A DNA stretch of 64,000 nt, from contig WMCF01000035.1 in assembly GCA_009792885.1 (NCBI GenBank), forward strand, positions 323,616-387,615. Reading direction: 5' to 3'. The notes under the pieces were generated by a model. That model was not told where the DNA came from. It saw only the letters and a list, made by a program, of their open reading frames with translations, and made no database searches. Both the position numbers and the translations under genes were made by a program. This document shows, one piece after another, positions 27,381 through 37,852 of the stretch (positions are counted from its first letter, which is position 1; every line of letters starts with the position of its first letter). The DNA is from Eremophila alpestris peregrina (taxonomy: Eukaryota > Chordata > Aves > Passeriformes > Alaudidae).

Positions 27381-28215
27381 GATTTCTGTGCTTTAGGTAT
27401 TTTGTCTTCACAACTTCAGTACAGACTCCAGTTCTTAACAGGCAGAATCTTCTATTCCCATATTCACAATTCACACCACCACTCTCCAGTCCCCGCAAGG
27501 CCCTCTGCTCACTTTCTCCTTGAAGTTCACACACACACACAAGAGTTGAGACTGTCAAGCCCAGCCTTTACTGCTCTTCTGGACTCTCAGCTGCTGCTCT
27601 GCCTATGATTAGACATTTGATTCTGCCCTTGGTTAGGGGCCAGAGTTGTCCTACACACGTGTCATGTCAATCTCACCCTCTGTGCCCCCCCGCATACACG
27701 ATGGATCTCTCACCGGAACGTGGCTGAAAATAGCACACCTCCTGTCTCTCCAGAGCTTTGTCTGACACTCTTAAAGCTGGAAGCATTTCAGTAAAAAAAA
27801 TTTTTTCCACTTTGCATTCCAAATGCACATCTTAGAGTCACTCAGTACTCAGGATCTATTAGTATGAGTTTCAGGCAAGGACATGTCAACAGGCACTAAC
27901 AAATCAGGTAATAGCACCTGACCCTACAAATTGAACAAAACCAGCTTGCAATTAATGTGCTCTCCAGTTCTGTTTTCTCCATGCAGCTCGTGTTATTATG
28001 CAGCAGCACTATGTGCCTGCCCCAAAAGCCACAGGCAGACTATAGATGTACTGTGCTCCCTCTGCAGCATGCTGCTCCCTGACATCCCTACGTCCACTTG
28101 TAATGCTAGACACTGGGACCAGAATAGCTGGGATTAGCTACACACACAGGACTCAAACAGTTCTCTGCAGGGCACTGCTTACATAGACACAATGGCCAAG
28201 AGAGCCCAACCAGGT
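27381..28215 (-). promoter_or_regulatory. SYNPO2L: SYNPO2L upstream region with muscle-type motifs
   Basis: Unique sequence just upstream of the SYNPO2L start. It holds an E-box CAGCTG at 27588-27593, an E-box CACGTG at 27656-27661, a one-mismatch MEF2-like site CTGAAAATAG at 27724-27733, and a TEAD/MCAT-like CATTCCA at 27815-27821. These are the factor classes expected for a striated-muscle gene. Each motif is short and could occur by chance. It also has a short CA run near 27531-27541. No clear TATA box was seen. Confidence 0.4.
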
Positions 28216-28421
28216 CACAGAATCATAGAATCAGAGAATAGTTTGGATTAGAAGGAACTTTTAAGGGTCATCTAGCCCAACCCACCTGCAATGAACAGGG
28301 ATATTTTCAACTATATCAGATTGCTCAGAGCCCTGTCCAACGTGACCTTGAGTGTTTCTAGGCAGGGGGCATCTGCCACCAATCTGGACAACCTGTTACA
28401 GTGCTTCACCTGCCTCATAAC
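28216..28421 (-). mobile_element. CR1 LINE, 3' part (left of LTR insertion)
   Basis: It starts with the inverted CR1 tail (AGAATCATAGAATC) and runs through diverged CR1 sequence until CATAAC at 28416-28421. There the copy is interrupted by a solo LTR and resumes at about 28750. It is oriented left, like SYNPO2L. Confidence 0.88.
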
Positions 28422-28743
28422 TGCCATTGTAGGACACAAAATAAAAGATTAAAGACTCCAATTTCAGAAGGCAAAAGTACAAAAGAACTTTATTCTCTGA
28501 TTTCACTCCGTTTTTATAAGGTGTTCCGATACAGACTTAACATGATTGGTGAATAGGAACAACACCTCTCTAATCCCATTGGTTAAACCAGAGAAATAGC
28601 AAAACACCACCTGGCGGGGATTGTTTTGAGAAAGATAGTTGTTTTGCCCAGATTGTTTTGAGAAGAAGCTTTCCAGAGAATTTTCCTCTTGGCAACAAGT
28701 TAGCCGGCTAAAATCTCTCAGACCCAGAAATATCAGGCCCACA
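28422..28743 (-). mobile_element. solo LTR of an avian endogenous retrovirus
   Basis: A 322-bp insertion inside a CR1 copy. It begins TG (TGCCATTG) and ends CA (GGCCCACA), and is flanked on both sides by the 6-bp target duplication CATAAC (28416-28421 and 28744-28749). Read on the minus strand, the promoter parts are in LTR order: CCAAT boxes (ATTGG at 28578-28582 and 28545-28549 on the plus strand), a TTATAAAAA TATA box at 28519-28511, then AATAAA at 28494-28489 and a U5-like end. No internal viral genes remain, so it arose by LTR-LTR recombination. The 6-bp duplication and short R region point to a class II (ERVK/alpharetrovirus-like) family. Transcription from it would run towards SYNPO2L exon 1, 1.1 kb away. 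Confidence 0.88.
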
Positions 28744-29085
28744 CATAACAGATTTTTTTCCTTATATCTAGTCTAAATCTATCCTCTTAATTTAAAACCA
28801 TTACCCCTTGTTTTTTAACTATAAGCCCTACTTAAAAGTCTGTCTCCATCTTTATTAAAAGCCTCTTTTAACTACTGAAAGACCACAATAAGGTCTCCTC
28901 AAAATCTTCTTCAGGCCCAATTCTCTCAGCCTTTCTTACTAAGAGAAGCCCTCATCCCTCTGATCATTTTCTTGGCCTCCCTCTGGACCTGCTCCAATGG
29001 GTATATGTCTTTCCTGTGCTGAAGACCTCAGAGCTGGATGCAGGTCTCCAGATGGGGTCTCTATTAGAGTGGAGCAGAGTCCTTC
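28744..29085 (-). mobile_element. CR1 LINE, upstream part (right of LTR insertion)
   Basis: It resumes the interrupted CR1: after the second CATAAC it reads CTTATATCTAGTCTAAATC, later CCATTACCCCTTG, then CTGGACCTGCTCCAATGG, and ends near GTGGAGCAGAG. With 28216-28421 it forms one element. The right boundary is approximate. Confidence 0.85.
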
Positions 29086-29262
29086 AGTGGTTTTGCTTTA
29101 GGACCACAACAGACAATACCTCCTAGCCATCCAAAGGCAGGGAGTTAAAGAATTTAAGTCCATGTTCCCCCTTTCCTACAAGGCTTAAAACATAATTTTC
29201 TGTTAAAGTCCTGAGGACAAGCTTACCCTTACCTCTTCCTTATTCTGCATGTGCTTAGCTCT
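29086..29262. other. short unassigned intergenic spacer
   Basis: About 180 bases between two CR1 copies with no coding or repeat signal that I can name. Confidence 0.5.
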
Positions 29263-29760
29263 CATCAAGTCCAACCATTCACCCAGAACTACCACTGTAA
29301 CCCCTAAACCACGTCACCCAGATCCTGATGCCTCTTCAATACCTCTAGCGTGGTGACTCCACCACATTCCTGGGCAACCTATTCCAATGCCCAGAGACAA
29401 AATGTTTCTAATATCTAATCGGAGTCTCCCCTGTCTCAGCTTTAAATCGTTTCCTCTTGTCCTCTCTGTATCCACACAGTACGCCAGTCCCTACTTCACT
29501 GCAATCTCCTTTCAGGCAGTTGTAGAGGGCGAGGAGATCCCCCCATGAGCCTCCTCGAGACAAAACAATCCCAGGTCTCTCACCCATTCCTGTAAGACAA
29601 GTTTTCTAGACCTTTCACGAGCCTTGTTACCCTTCTGTGGACACGCTCCAGCACCTCAATGCCCCTTCTGAAGTGAGGGGGCCAGTAGGGCCTTACTGAA
29701 GGCAATACTTGAGGTGTGGCCCCACCAGTGCCGACTACGGAGGGACGATCACTCGGCTGA
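29263..29760 (-). mobile_element. CR1 LINE fragment next to the CpG island
   Basis: Antisense CR1 text: CATCAAGTCCAACCATTCAC, CTGGGCAACCTATTCCAATG, CCTCTTGTCCTCTCTGTATC, GGCAGTTGTAGAG, and GGTGTGGCCCCACCAGTGCC near the right end. The usual tail (ATTCTATGA repeats) is missing at the left, so it is truncated at the 3' end too. It ends about 100 bases before the SEC24C CpG island. Confidence 0.85.
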
Positions 29761-29869
29761 TGCTAGTAGGGAGTGAAGAACTCTTTGCATCTTGGTGCAG
29801 AACTGGCCCTAGCTGGGCCCCTGTCGCGGTCTTTCACAGGCCGCTGGTGGGACAGGCGGCCAAGGGCAC

Positions 29870-30640
29870 CGGGGTCAATGGTGGCTGCGGCTCGGCAGCG
29901 CCGGGCCGTGCCCTGCTCACGCCTCAGCTGCCCGTGCGGACATGCTGGCTCGGGCTGCGCGAGGAGCAGCCCCGCGGCCCTGCCCGCAGCCGCCTCCCGC
30001 CCCGGCCGGGACGTCAGCGGCCGCGGCCTCCCAGCGCCTGCGCCGCATCCGGGCCTCGGCGGGCGGAGCGCGGACGTGGCAGCGGCGGGCGGGGAGCGGC
30101 GGGGCGGGAGCGGAAGCGGGCCCGGCAGTGGGCCCGGCAGTGGCGGCGGCAGCGGTGGTGAGCGAGGCCTGAGGGGGCTGCGGGTGGCCGGGCCAACCGG
30201 CGGGGTCGTACGGTGCCCGCTGTGGGCAGGCGGGCGAGCGGGTGGGCGGCATCTCGCCCGGCACCGTGCCCGGCGGCCCGGCCGCGGCCCGGACCCGAGG
30301 CGCTGCCGCCGCTGCCGCTTCCTCCTCCTCCTCCGAGGCCCGGTGGCCCCCGGTCGGGTGACGCGTCGGGCTCACGGTGCTGCGCGCCACGGGAGGCTCT
30401 GCAGAGTCCCGGGGCTCCCCGCAGCGCGCCCGGGCGGGAGCGGCCGCATCTCCCGCGGCCCGGCCGGTGCCGGCGGCCTGCGGGGCCGGGCCGGCGGGCG
30501 GCGGGGCCTGCACTTCCAGTGCCGAGGCTGCCCCGAGAGATCCGGCGGTGTCCCGGTGTGGTGCGGCGACATCCGGCGGCTGCGAGTCGGGCCGTCGGTC
30601 CGGCACGGAGAACCGAGTGCTTCTTTTTGGCCGGGGTGCG
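29870..30640 (+). promoter_or_regulatory. SEC24C: SEC24C CpG-island promoter
   Basis: A sharp block of very high GC and dense CpG in an otherwise AT-rich window. It has several GGGCGG-type SP1 cores, GACGTCAGC at 30010-30018 (CRE/ATF-like) and GACGTGGC at 30073-30080 (XBP1/ATF6-type core). No TATA box is visible, as expected for a housekeeping COPII gene. The long open frames here on both strands are products of GC richness. It may also act on the minus strand, but SYNPO2L starts 2.5 kb away. Confidence 0.85.
30080..30157 (+). other. SEC24C: predicted SEC24C non-coding exon 1 (5' UTR)
   Basis: The end is set by a strong GTGAGC donor after 30157, preceded by GCAGCGGTG. The 5' limit is a guess. 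It contains two exact tandem copies of the 12-mer GGCCCGGCAGTG (30119-30130 and 30131-30142). SEC24C genes normally start with a non-coding exon in a CpG island spliced to the ATG exon, which fits. Confidence 0.5.
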
Positions 30641-33600
30641 CCGCGAGTCAGATACCCCTCTCTGCAACCTCCCTAATCCCTGTAATCCGCGGATCCTTCC
30701 CCTGGCGTTTGTGCTGTGCTGTTCAAGCTTTCATTCATTCCAGCTTTGCAAAGGATGGTTGTCCCTTGCGGAGATCTGGCGTCTGAGATTGGTTGGATTT
30801 GGTAGTAAAACTTAGTGGTTGCTTGTCTGTGGCTGTGAAAAAAGGAAGAAGGAAAGTAAAGGAGATGGCATGATCGAAATACAAGTGTAGTCTTGAAAAG
30901 GTGGTTATGCAAGATGGGACTCTTGCTTTCCATGTAGATGGTGCTTTAAATGTGTTTTATTTTCTGTTGTTGGAATTTGCTTTCACTCTCTCTGGGAAAT
31001 GCTTTTGATGGAGTACGGCGAAGCTTAGTTTCCTTTAGTTTTTTGGGGTTTTTGTTTTTTTGAATGTATTGATCTCTGAGAGATACTGCAAAACCGTCCA
31101 AACTGGGCTGTAGTTGAATTTCTTTTTAAACGTACTGGCTAATGGAAGTGGTTGTTGGGACATAAGAGAATTGCTTACACCTATGTCAGAAGTTATCCAC
31201 TGGACTTAATGTTTGTACTGTCATTGAAAGTGCAGGGGTTTCAGTTTGGTACTCAGTTGATTGTTAGCTATTAATATTATAATTCCTTAAAAATATTTCT
31301 AGAACTATTTTTGTTACAGGATTCTGTTGTCAACTTTACCAAATGTTGTGAGGAGTGTTGGACAGAAATCACTATCTGAGACATAACATGCAAATTATTT
31401 TTTGTTGTTTTTACAAGCAGCATAAAATCACATCACATAAAATGGCAGGTGACTACTGATTTTGTACTAAAGTCTTTGCTTTTTATTAATGTGAAGTTTT
31501 CCTGAGTGAATTTAGGGAACTCTGGCTTTAACACTGTTTTTTTATTTCCTGTAATCTTCTCCTAGAGTAGGTGTTCCAGTTATGGGTTGGCTAGAAATAT
31601 ATGTAGCTTAAAACTTCCAAGCTTTCCTCTTTAAAGGAGAGCTCCTTTCAATCACATATATACACTGTGTGAAAACATAAACATTTCTATCCATTTTTTT
31701 GTGGAACAGGTTCTGGCTAATGGAAGTACCCTTTTTGGCTTGAAGCTGTGCCATTCAGGAGTCTTTTATTGTTGTAGACAGACTATAAAGTGGACGTCAA
31801 TATAAAGAATATATAATTGCTTCTTAATATACTGTGACATTCACTTCACTCCAGGTTCTAACTTCATGGCTGAAAGCTGACTTATAGCAGTGAACAGCTA
31901 TTTAAGGGATTATTTCTTTGATGAGTGGTTTGGTGCATGTTCTTCTTTGAATGATTTTTCCTGCTATGGTAGGACTATGTTATCTTTCTGTAACACTTAT
32001 TATCAGAAAGAGGGTCAAAAATCAAAGGAAAAATTGATGGTTGGCTAAGGAAGGGCAAGGTACAAAGAGTCACCAACAGTAATTAACAAGGCCTCTTGTG
32101 GATGTTTCTTGTTCTTTATGTTTGAAAAGCTGTGTTAGGGATAAATTGTGAAGATAGAGCTTGTTTTTATATGTTCAGCAAGATTCATTGTTAACATAGA
32201 AAGCACTAAAAGACAGTATAAACTGGCAGCTGGTATTAGGGAAAGCTCATTCTGATCTTTTTTTGTTTCTTGCAAGTGATGGAGATTGTGTAATTGTGTA
32301 GAGGAAGTTAGAGCACAGAGCCAGTGTTACAATGTATGTGAAGAAAATGTATTTTTTAGTCTTATTCTATATATTCCCATTCTTCCTTTATACCTTCTGG
32401 CCTCTTCCCTAATTTTGAAACTGCTCATGTAACTTTTTCTGATCAGTTATGCTTGTGCAAGATTCACAGAAATTATTCTGAGTACTTCACTCATTGTAAC
32501 ATGCATGTCCACATGTATGTGGAGGTAGCTAGGAAACAGAGAGATATTTCACTGTGATTTTGTAGATGCTGTATTGTCAGTGACTTTTGCCTCCGTGGGG
32601 TTGCTCTTCAGAAGCCATGCTCAGAGCAGGGCGTTTTTCAAATCTTTTTCTAGAGCTTTGTTACAGTGGTAGGGATGTGAATCAGTCCCACCAGAAGACT
32701 TGAGTCAGCGAGGTATAAAATGTTATTGAAGTAGAAATCTGTGGTGATGGCAGGGGTTGGAATTAGTGGTAGTTTTAAGGTTAGGTCAAGACTTAGCTGG
32801 GGTTTTTGTATTCAGTTTTTAATCACTTTCACTCTTGTAACTTGTGTACTGTATTGTACCTTGCCCAGAATGACAAATCAGCCTAAGTAAACTGGGTTTA
32901 GTATGGCTTTCTTATAATATAATACAGAATTATATAGAAGTGATCACACCTTAGATTCACTTTGGAAACTGTGCCTTATACTTTTCATGCACTGTTAAAA
33001 CAAATGTTTCTGTCAGTAATTGAAAACGCATACTTGAAGCAAATGTTACCTGTGAGAATCTGCACAGGCAGGAAGACAGAATGCCACATATTAAAGCCAG
33101 ACTGGAGTTGATTCCAGTATTGCCATTTGGGTTGATTTGGACAAATGTGTGGAAGGCATTTATTACAGTGGACTGTGAGCTTACAGATTAGTTGACAGTT
33201 TCTGACTTCTAGGACATGAGTTCCTTTTCCAGAATTTTCTATAGAAAGAAGAAAAAAATCCAGTAATTTTTTTATATCTGAAAAGAACCAAGTGTTCCAT
33301 GAGTGCTCGTAGAAGACCTAGTCAAGCTGTCAATGAAACAAAAGCAAGGACATTTCCCTTTCCAAAGAGTGTTCTTAGCTCCAGAGTCTAGGTCTTTGTA
33401 AGAATAGCAAAACCTTGCTGCTTCCAGAAAATTGCAGAATAGAAACATTAAAAGTACTGTAGATAATATTATGAATTATTGATGCTCTCTTTCTATCCCA
33501 TCTTTTGGAAATAGTTTTGATTGTTGTGTTAAATTAAACAGATATATTTCCTTCAGTTTCAGGATAACATAGATGGCCATGTGGTTGTCTTGGGTTGTGT

Positions 33601-36600
33601 GTGTGGGATCTTTTTGTTGATGTAGGTTTGGAGTTGTTTTTTTTAAGTTTCAGTCTCCTCAGAAGTTGGAACAAACAGTCTTTTTCTTTCTCTGGGACAA
33701 GTAAAAAAGGCACTAGCATCTTTCTAAAGAAAAGTAATTTTGCTGTATGCCTTTCCTTTAGAAAGTGAGCAAGAACTGATGAGATCAAGCTTTTCAGTTT
33801 CAAAAGGGAGTTAACAATGAATGCAGACTATAAAAAATGATGAATATGAAGTTTTCAGTGATTTGGAAGATTTGCTCATTGAAATGAGCTCATATGAATC
33901 ACCAGGTTTTTTTAAGCATGTCATGAAAACTTCACTGTGGTCTGATTTGTTTGGATGCTAAGTAATCTTGAAGCTATTGTAAAAATTTAGATATTCCACA
34001 CCCCCTACATTATTCCTGTGTATTTTCCTCCCATCAGTTTGTTACTGATTTTTACTGGTTGTCTGTATTGTACAACAGCCTTCTGGTGTAATTGCAGCTT
34101 TGTAACTGTGCTGACCAAAACTTCATGGTCAGCTGCCTTTATACAGAGGAATAGAAAATGGTACAGAGTAACTGCTTCCTGCTTTGCAGGAAAAGTGTTG
34201 GTTATGGTAATGACCACTTCTCATAGGATTTTTTTTCTCTAGCATCAGTCCTGCTTGTTTGAGCTTTGTGTATTGTAACTGCTGAGTATTACTATGGTGT
34301 TCAACACCATGTGTCAGTATTATGTTTGGCTTAGTTTTGGTAATGTGTTACTGTGTGTGAAGGAATATCCTCAGCATTTTTATTCAATGAAATGGCCTGT
34401 TATCTCCACTTCTCCCTATCTGGTATATGTATTATTTCTGTCATTCTCCATACCACGGCCACCCTTCATGTCATAAAACAGAGCACAGAATTCTCCCTTT
34501 CTATATATCTCTTCAGGTGACCAGTTCTAATTTTCACAGAGATGTTTTTTGGGTGGAAAAAAATGAATGTTTGATAGAAATAACTTGTACTGGGGAAGAG
34601 GGAAAACAGACTCACTCAGTGACAACTGTCTTCCACCTTCTTAGAGGCAAATACTCTTGCTCCTGCCTTATGGTATTTCACATCAGTGATGAGCAAGTGG
34701 GCCACAAGCCTTATGTTCAGAGCGAGTTGGGCACCAAAATAATGAAGCAGCCTTGTCTGCAGCTTCAGCACTGGACTTGTTCTTTAGTCTCCCTCCTTGA
34801 CCCTCTGCTAGTGTACAGGCAAGTGCTTGTGCTGTGGTGGAGTTGTGCTAGCTGGCACATGGGCCAAAGGTCCATAGCTAAAGGTCTTTCAGATGAGACG
34901 TTGAGTTAGAACTGTCTTGTTTGTGTAGCTGCTTTTTCCACAAAAGTGTAGGAGATTATGTCAAAACTCTTTTTCTCTGTAAAATGTGCATTAAATCAGC
35001 TTACCTCTTAGTTTTGGTACTGTGGAGAGAGCGACAAGCTGATTGATATCACCTGCTCAGGCAGGAAATACTGATACTCACACGAGGGAGGGAAGGCTGA
35101 AAAGGGAATAGTAAGAGATCATCAGGTAAGATCACTTACTGAGTATACACTCACAGCAGTAACTCAGAAGTGATTTTACAAGGGTCGTGCTTCAGGTTTT
35201 GTCCCATTGTGCTTTAGAAAAACAGGAGAAAAAGCATGAAAGATTCATCTTCTGCCCTGTAGTAATTCCTGGTTTGAACATTAGATCTGTTCAGGGATTT
35301 CTGTAGGTGTAACTTGTGAAAAGTGTTGTAGTGGTTATAGCTCAGGGGCCATCCTGTGGAATACTGCTACTCTGCAGCACTTCCTGGAGGAGAGACCTGT
35401 TTGCAGGAGCAGTGACTAGAAGCCAGGTTCCTCATGTGCAATCCAAGAAGCAGGGGCAGGAAGAAGAGAACACAGCCCTCCTTCCTTGTCACAAAGCACT
35501 GCCCAGATGTTCCAAGATGTGCAGGTAGAGGAGTCCTCTCGATGTGTTCTTCCTTCCCTGTACTACCCCCTTTGCAGGAGGCACTCTCTTGCTGTACTGT
35601 GTGTACAGAGCAGGATGTGGCTGGGAGTATGTCTGTGATTGCAGTGTGGTGACACTGATTGCCTGCCTCAGTCAGAGGTTAACCTTTCAGGGCACTTGGG
35701 AAAGGGAGCAGGTCCCAAAGTCCAGACTTCCTGGCCACAGGTTAGGCTGTTCTGCAGAACTAAGTCAAAGGTAGTGTGGGAAACCAGAATTTTTAGAGAT
35801 TACATGTTACAAACATGACAGCAAGAGAGTAATCATGTTTAAAACCACTGTGGGCTGATGAAAAATTCCGTCGTGCTCTTGTAAGCTGTTGCAAATAACA
35901 TGTTAACTTTCAAGAGCAAATTACCTTTAAATATTTAAGAGGAGATATTTTTCTAAACAAAAGCCCTATTTTTGCCTTTATGCGGCTTGGAGAAGAAAAA
36001 TGTAAAGCTTTATTTATTTCCTTTCATAGAAGTCCAAAATCTAATTTCAGAGTATGTATTAGTAATCTTAGTATTGACATTTTTCATGTTTACTGGCTAT
36101 AGGAGGTTAAATGTAGTTTTTATGTTTTGTGCTAGCTTTCTTTTGTAAGTAATTAAATCTCTCTATTGTGATACATATATTTTCCCTTTATTGTGTGAAA
36201 TATGTATGTAAGAATTTCTTCACGTGGATCATTCTTACAGAGTTGTAGTTCTTCCAGTAGCTTTGCTATACAACTGTGGTGTCAGTTGCTGAAACAATTC
36301 TTTGGCATCATATTTTTGATAATGTGATGAACCAACCATAGAATTGTCTGGCATGTGCTAATCAGAGTGCAGGCAAACCAGCTTGGGGCTTTGATACCTG
36401 ATTGAGTTCAGCTACAGATTCCTGGTCAGGCTTTGTTTCTGGTGGCTGTTGCACCTCTCTTTCCTCTGTGTTAAGATTTACTTTGTATATTTAATACACA
36501 AGTTCATCTTGGAGTTTGAAGAAAAATTCAAGGGCAGCATTAGTTATTTATTTTACCTTTACTTTGCATTTTTATATAAACTGATGTTTTTTAGTAAATA

Positions 36601-37649
36601 GATTAATTGTCCTAAACGTGTTTCTTTAGTGTTGTGTAGGTAGTCTTAGCTGAAGAGGATAACAGTCACATGGAGTGTCCAAAGAAGTACAGCGGATGCA
36701 AAATATTCTTAGGAGAAACACAAGTAATCTCCTTGATTCTCCACAATTGAAAGGCACTGTGGGTTATCTGCCTGCTTGCTGTTGTAAGAATTGCCTGCTT
36801 GGTTTGAGGTCTTACAGTAACAGTTCTGCTTTTCTTGTTATAAAGCTAGTCAATCTTTTTATACAGTTAGTTAAGGGAGTTGAGGATCTGTTGAGCAAGA
36901 TTTATTACAAAAGTTTGCTAAGAAGTGTCTCTCCTGCCTCTGACCCTGTTTCAGGTCTTAGACTTTGGTATAATGCCTATAGTGCCATCTTTGCCTGTAA
37001 TTATTTTCCATTTTGAACACCTTTCCTAGGTGAAAATTTTGCTTTTTGAATATCTTTGTTTTCTGAAATCTATGTACGTAGCAAGGACTTTAAATCATGT
37101 ATTGCTAAAAAAAACATGTTTTAGATTCTATCAAACACTTCAAGCAGCTGCCTTTGTGGATGGTGCAGCATGCTGCTTGTAACAAGGAAACATGATCAAG
37201 TCAACTAACACAGAGGTGACAGCTGAACTTGTTCAGTGCCATTGAAGTGTTATGTTAAGGAATCACTCCTCTGTATCATGAAATCTATTTTCTCTTGGTC
37301 TGAGTCTGTGAGGTGGAAGTAGTTTGAAAGGTTGCTCAGGAAGCTTGATAATAATCTGCTGTGCAATGGCAAATGATGGTATTTCTATCTAAGGTGATGA
37401 TCACAGGTCTAAGCAGGATAAAATGCTGACTAAGTTGATTAGAAAACATAGTTTCTGAAAATGCTGTTTTAAATAGCTCTTGTAAAGCATTTATCTTACT
37501 TGAAAAAATTTCTGTGCAAGAGTAAGTTGCCATTAATGTTTTAGCTTCCCAAGTATCTTAGGATCTCTCACTTATTTGAAAACAGTAGGGAAGCTGGCCG
37601 GTTTGGTTTTATATCTAATAAAAGTAATTTTTCACCCCCTTTTTTGCAG
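30158..37649 (+). other. SEC24C: SEC24C intron 1
   Basis: About 7.5 kb. The first 480 bases are the rest of the CpG island; the remainder is AT-rich. The longest open frame (34427-34909, 160 codons) resembles nothing I know and has no splice or expression context. Its last part overlaps a short match to an old interspersed-repeat core at 34886-34904. No tRNA or convincing snoRNA was seen. Confidence 0.65.
34886..34904 (+). repeat. possible ancient LINE/SINE core remnant
   Basis: The 19-mer CTTTCAGATGAGACGTTGA resembles a core shared by old vertebrate interspersed repeats that I recall as CTTTCAGATGAGACGTTAA. The flanks are too decayed to assign a family or extent. Confidence 0.35.
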
Positions 37650-37852
37650 GTGAGGTTGGTTTGGGGATGTGAATACCATGAGTGTAAACCAGCAAGCTCA
37701 CACGGGCCCTCCTTACGGGCAGCCTCAGCCGGGATACCAGGGGTACCAGCAGCCGGCCTACGGGGGCCCCTCCCTGCCCGCGGTCCCTGCCTCGCAGTAT
37801 GGCGCTTACAACGGGCCGGCGCCGGGCTACCAACAGCCAGGCCCTCCACAAG
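37650..37852 (+). CDS. SEC24C: SEC24C exon 2 (start codon)
   Basis: The acceptor is TTTTTTGCAG. 28 nt of 5' UTR come before the ATG at 37678. The coding part is 175 nt, codons 1-58 plus one base. It opens MSVNQQAHTGPPYGQPQPGY and ends PGYQQPGPPQ before a GTACTG donor. The exon is GC- and CpG-rich against AT-rich flanks. Confidence 0.95.

Noticed and set aside
29709..30815. Long overlapping open frames (up to 337 codons) on both strands
   Set aside because: They lie in the CpG island, overlap each other in several frames, are rich in R/A/G/P and match no family. GC-rich DNA simply lacks stop codons.
34427..34909. 160-codon open frame in SEC24C intron 1
   Set aside because: No recognisable domain, no supporting splice or promoter signal, and the composition looks like translated intron. 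One possible old repeat core falls inside it.
37392..37435. Possible C/D box snoRNA (GTGATGA ... CTGA)
   Set aside because: The boxes are only about 37 nt apart, there is no terminal stem, and no C' or D' boxes are visible.
37669..37677. Upstream in-frame GTG as the SEC24C start
   Set aside because: A standard ATG at 37678 has A at -3 and gives the family N-terminus; a GTG start would be unusual in a vertebrate.
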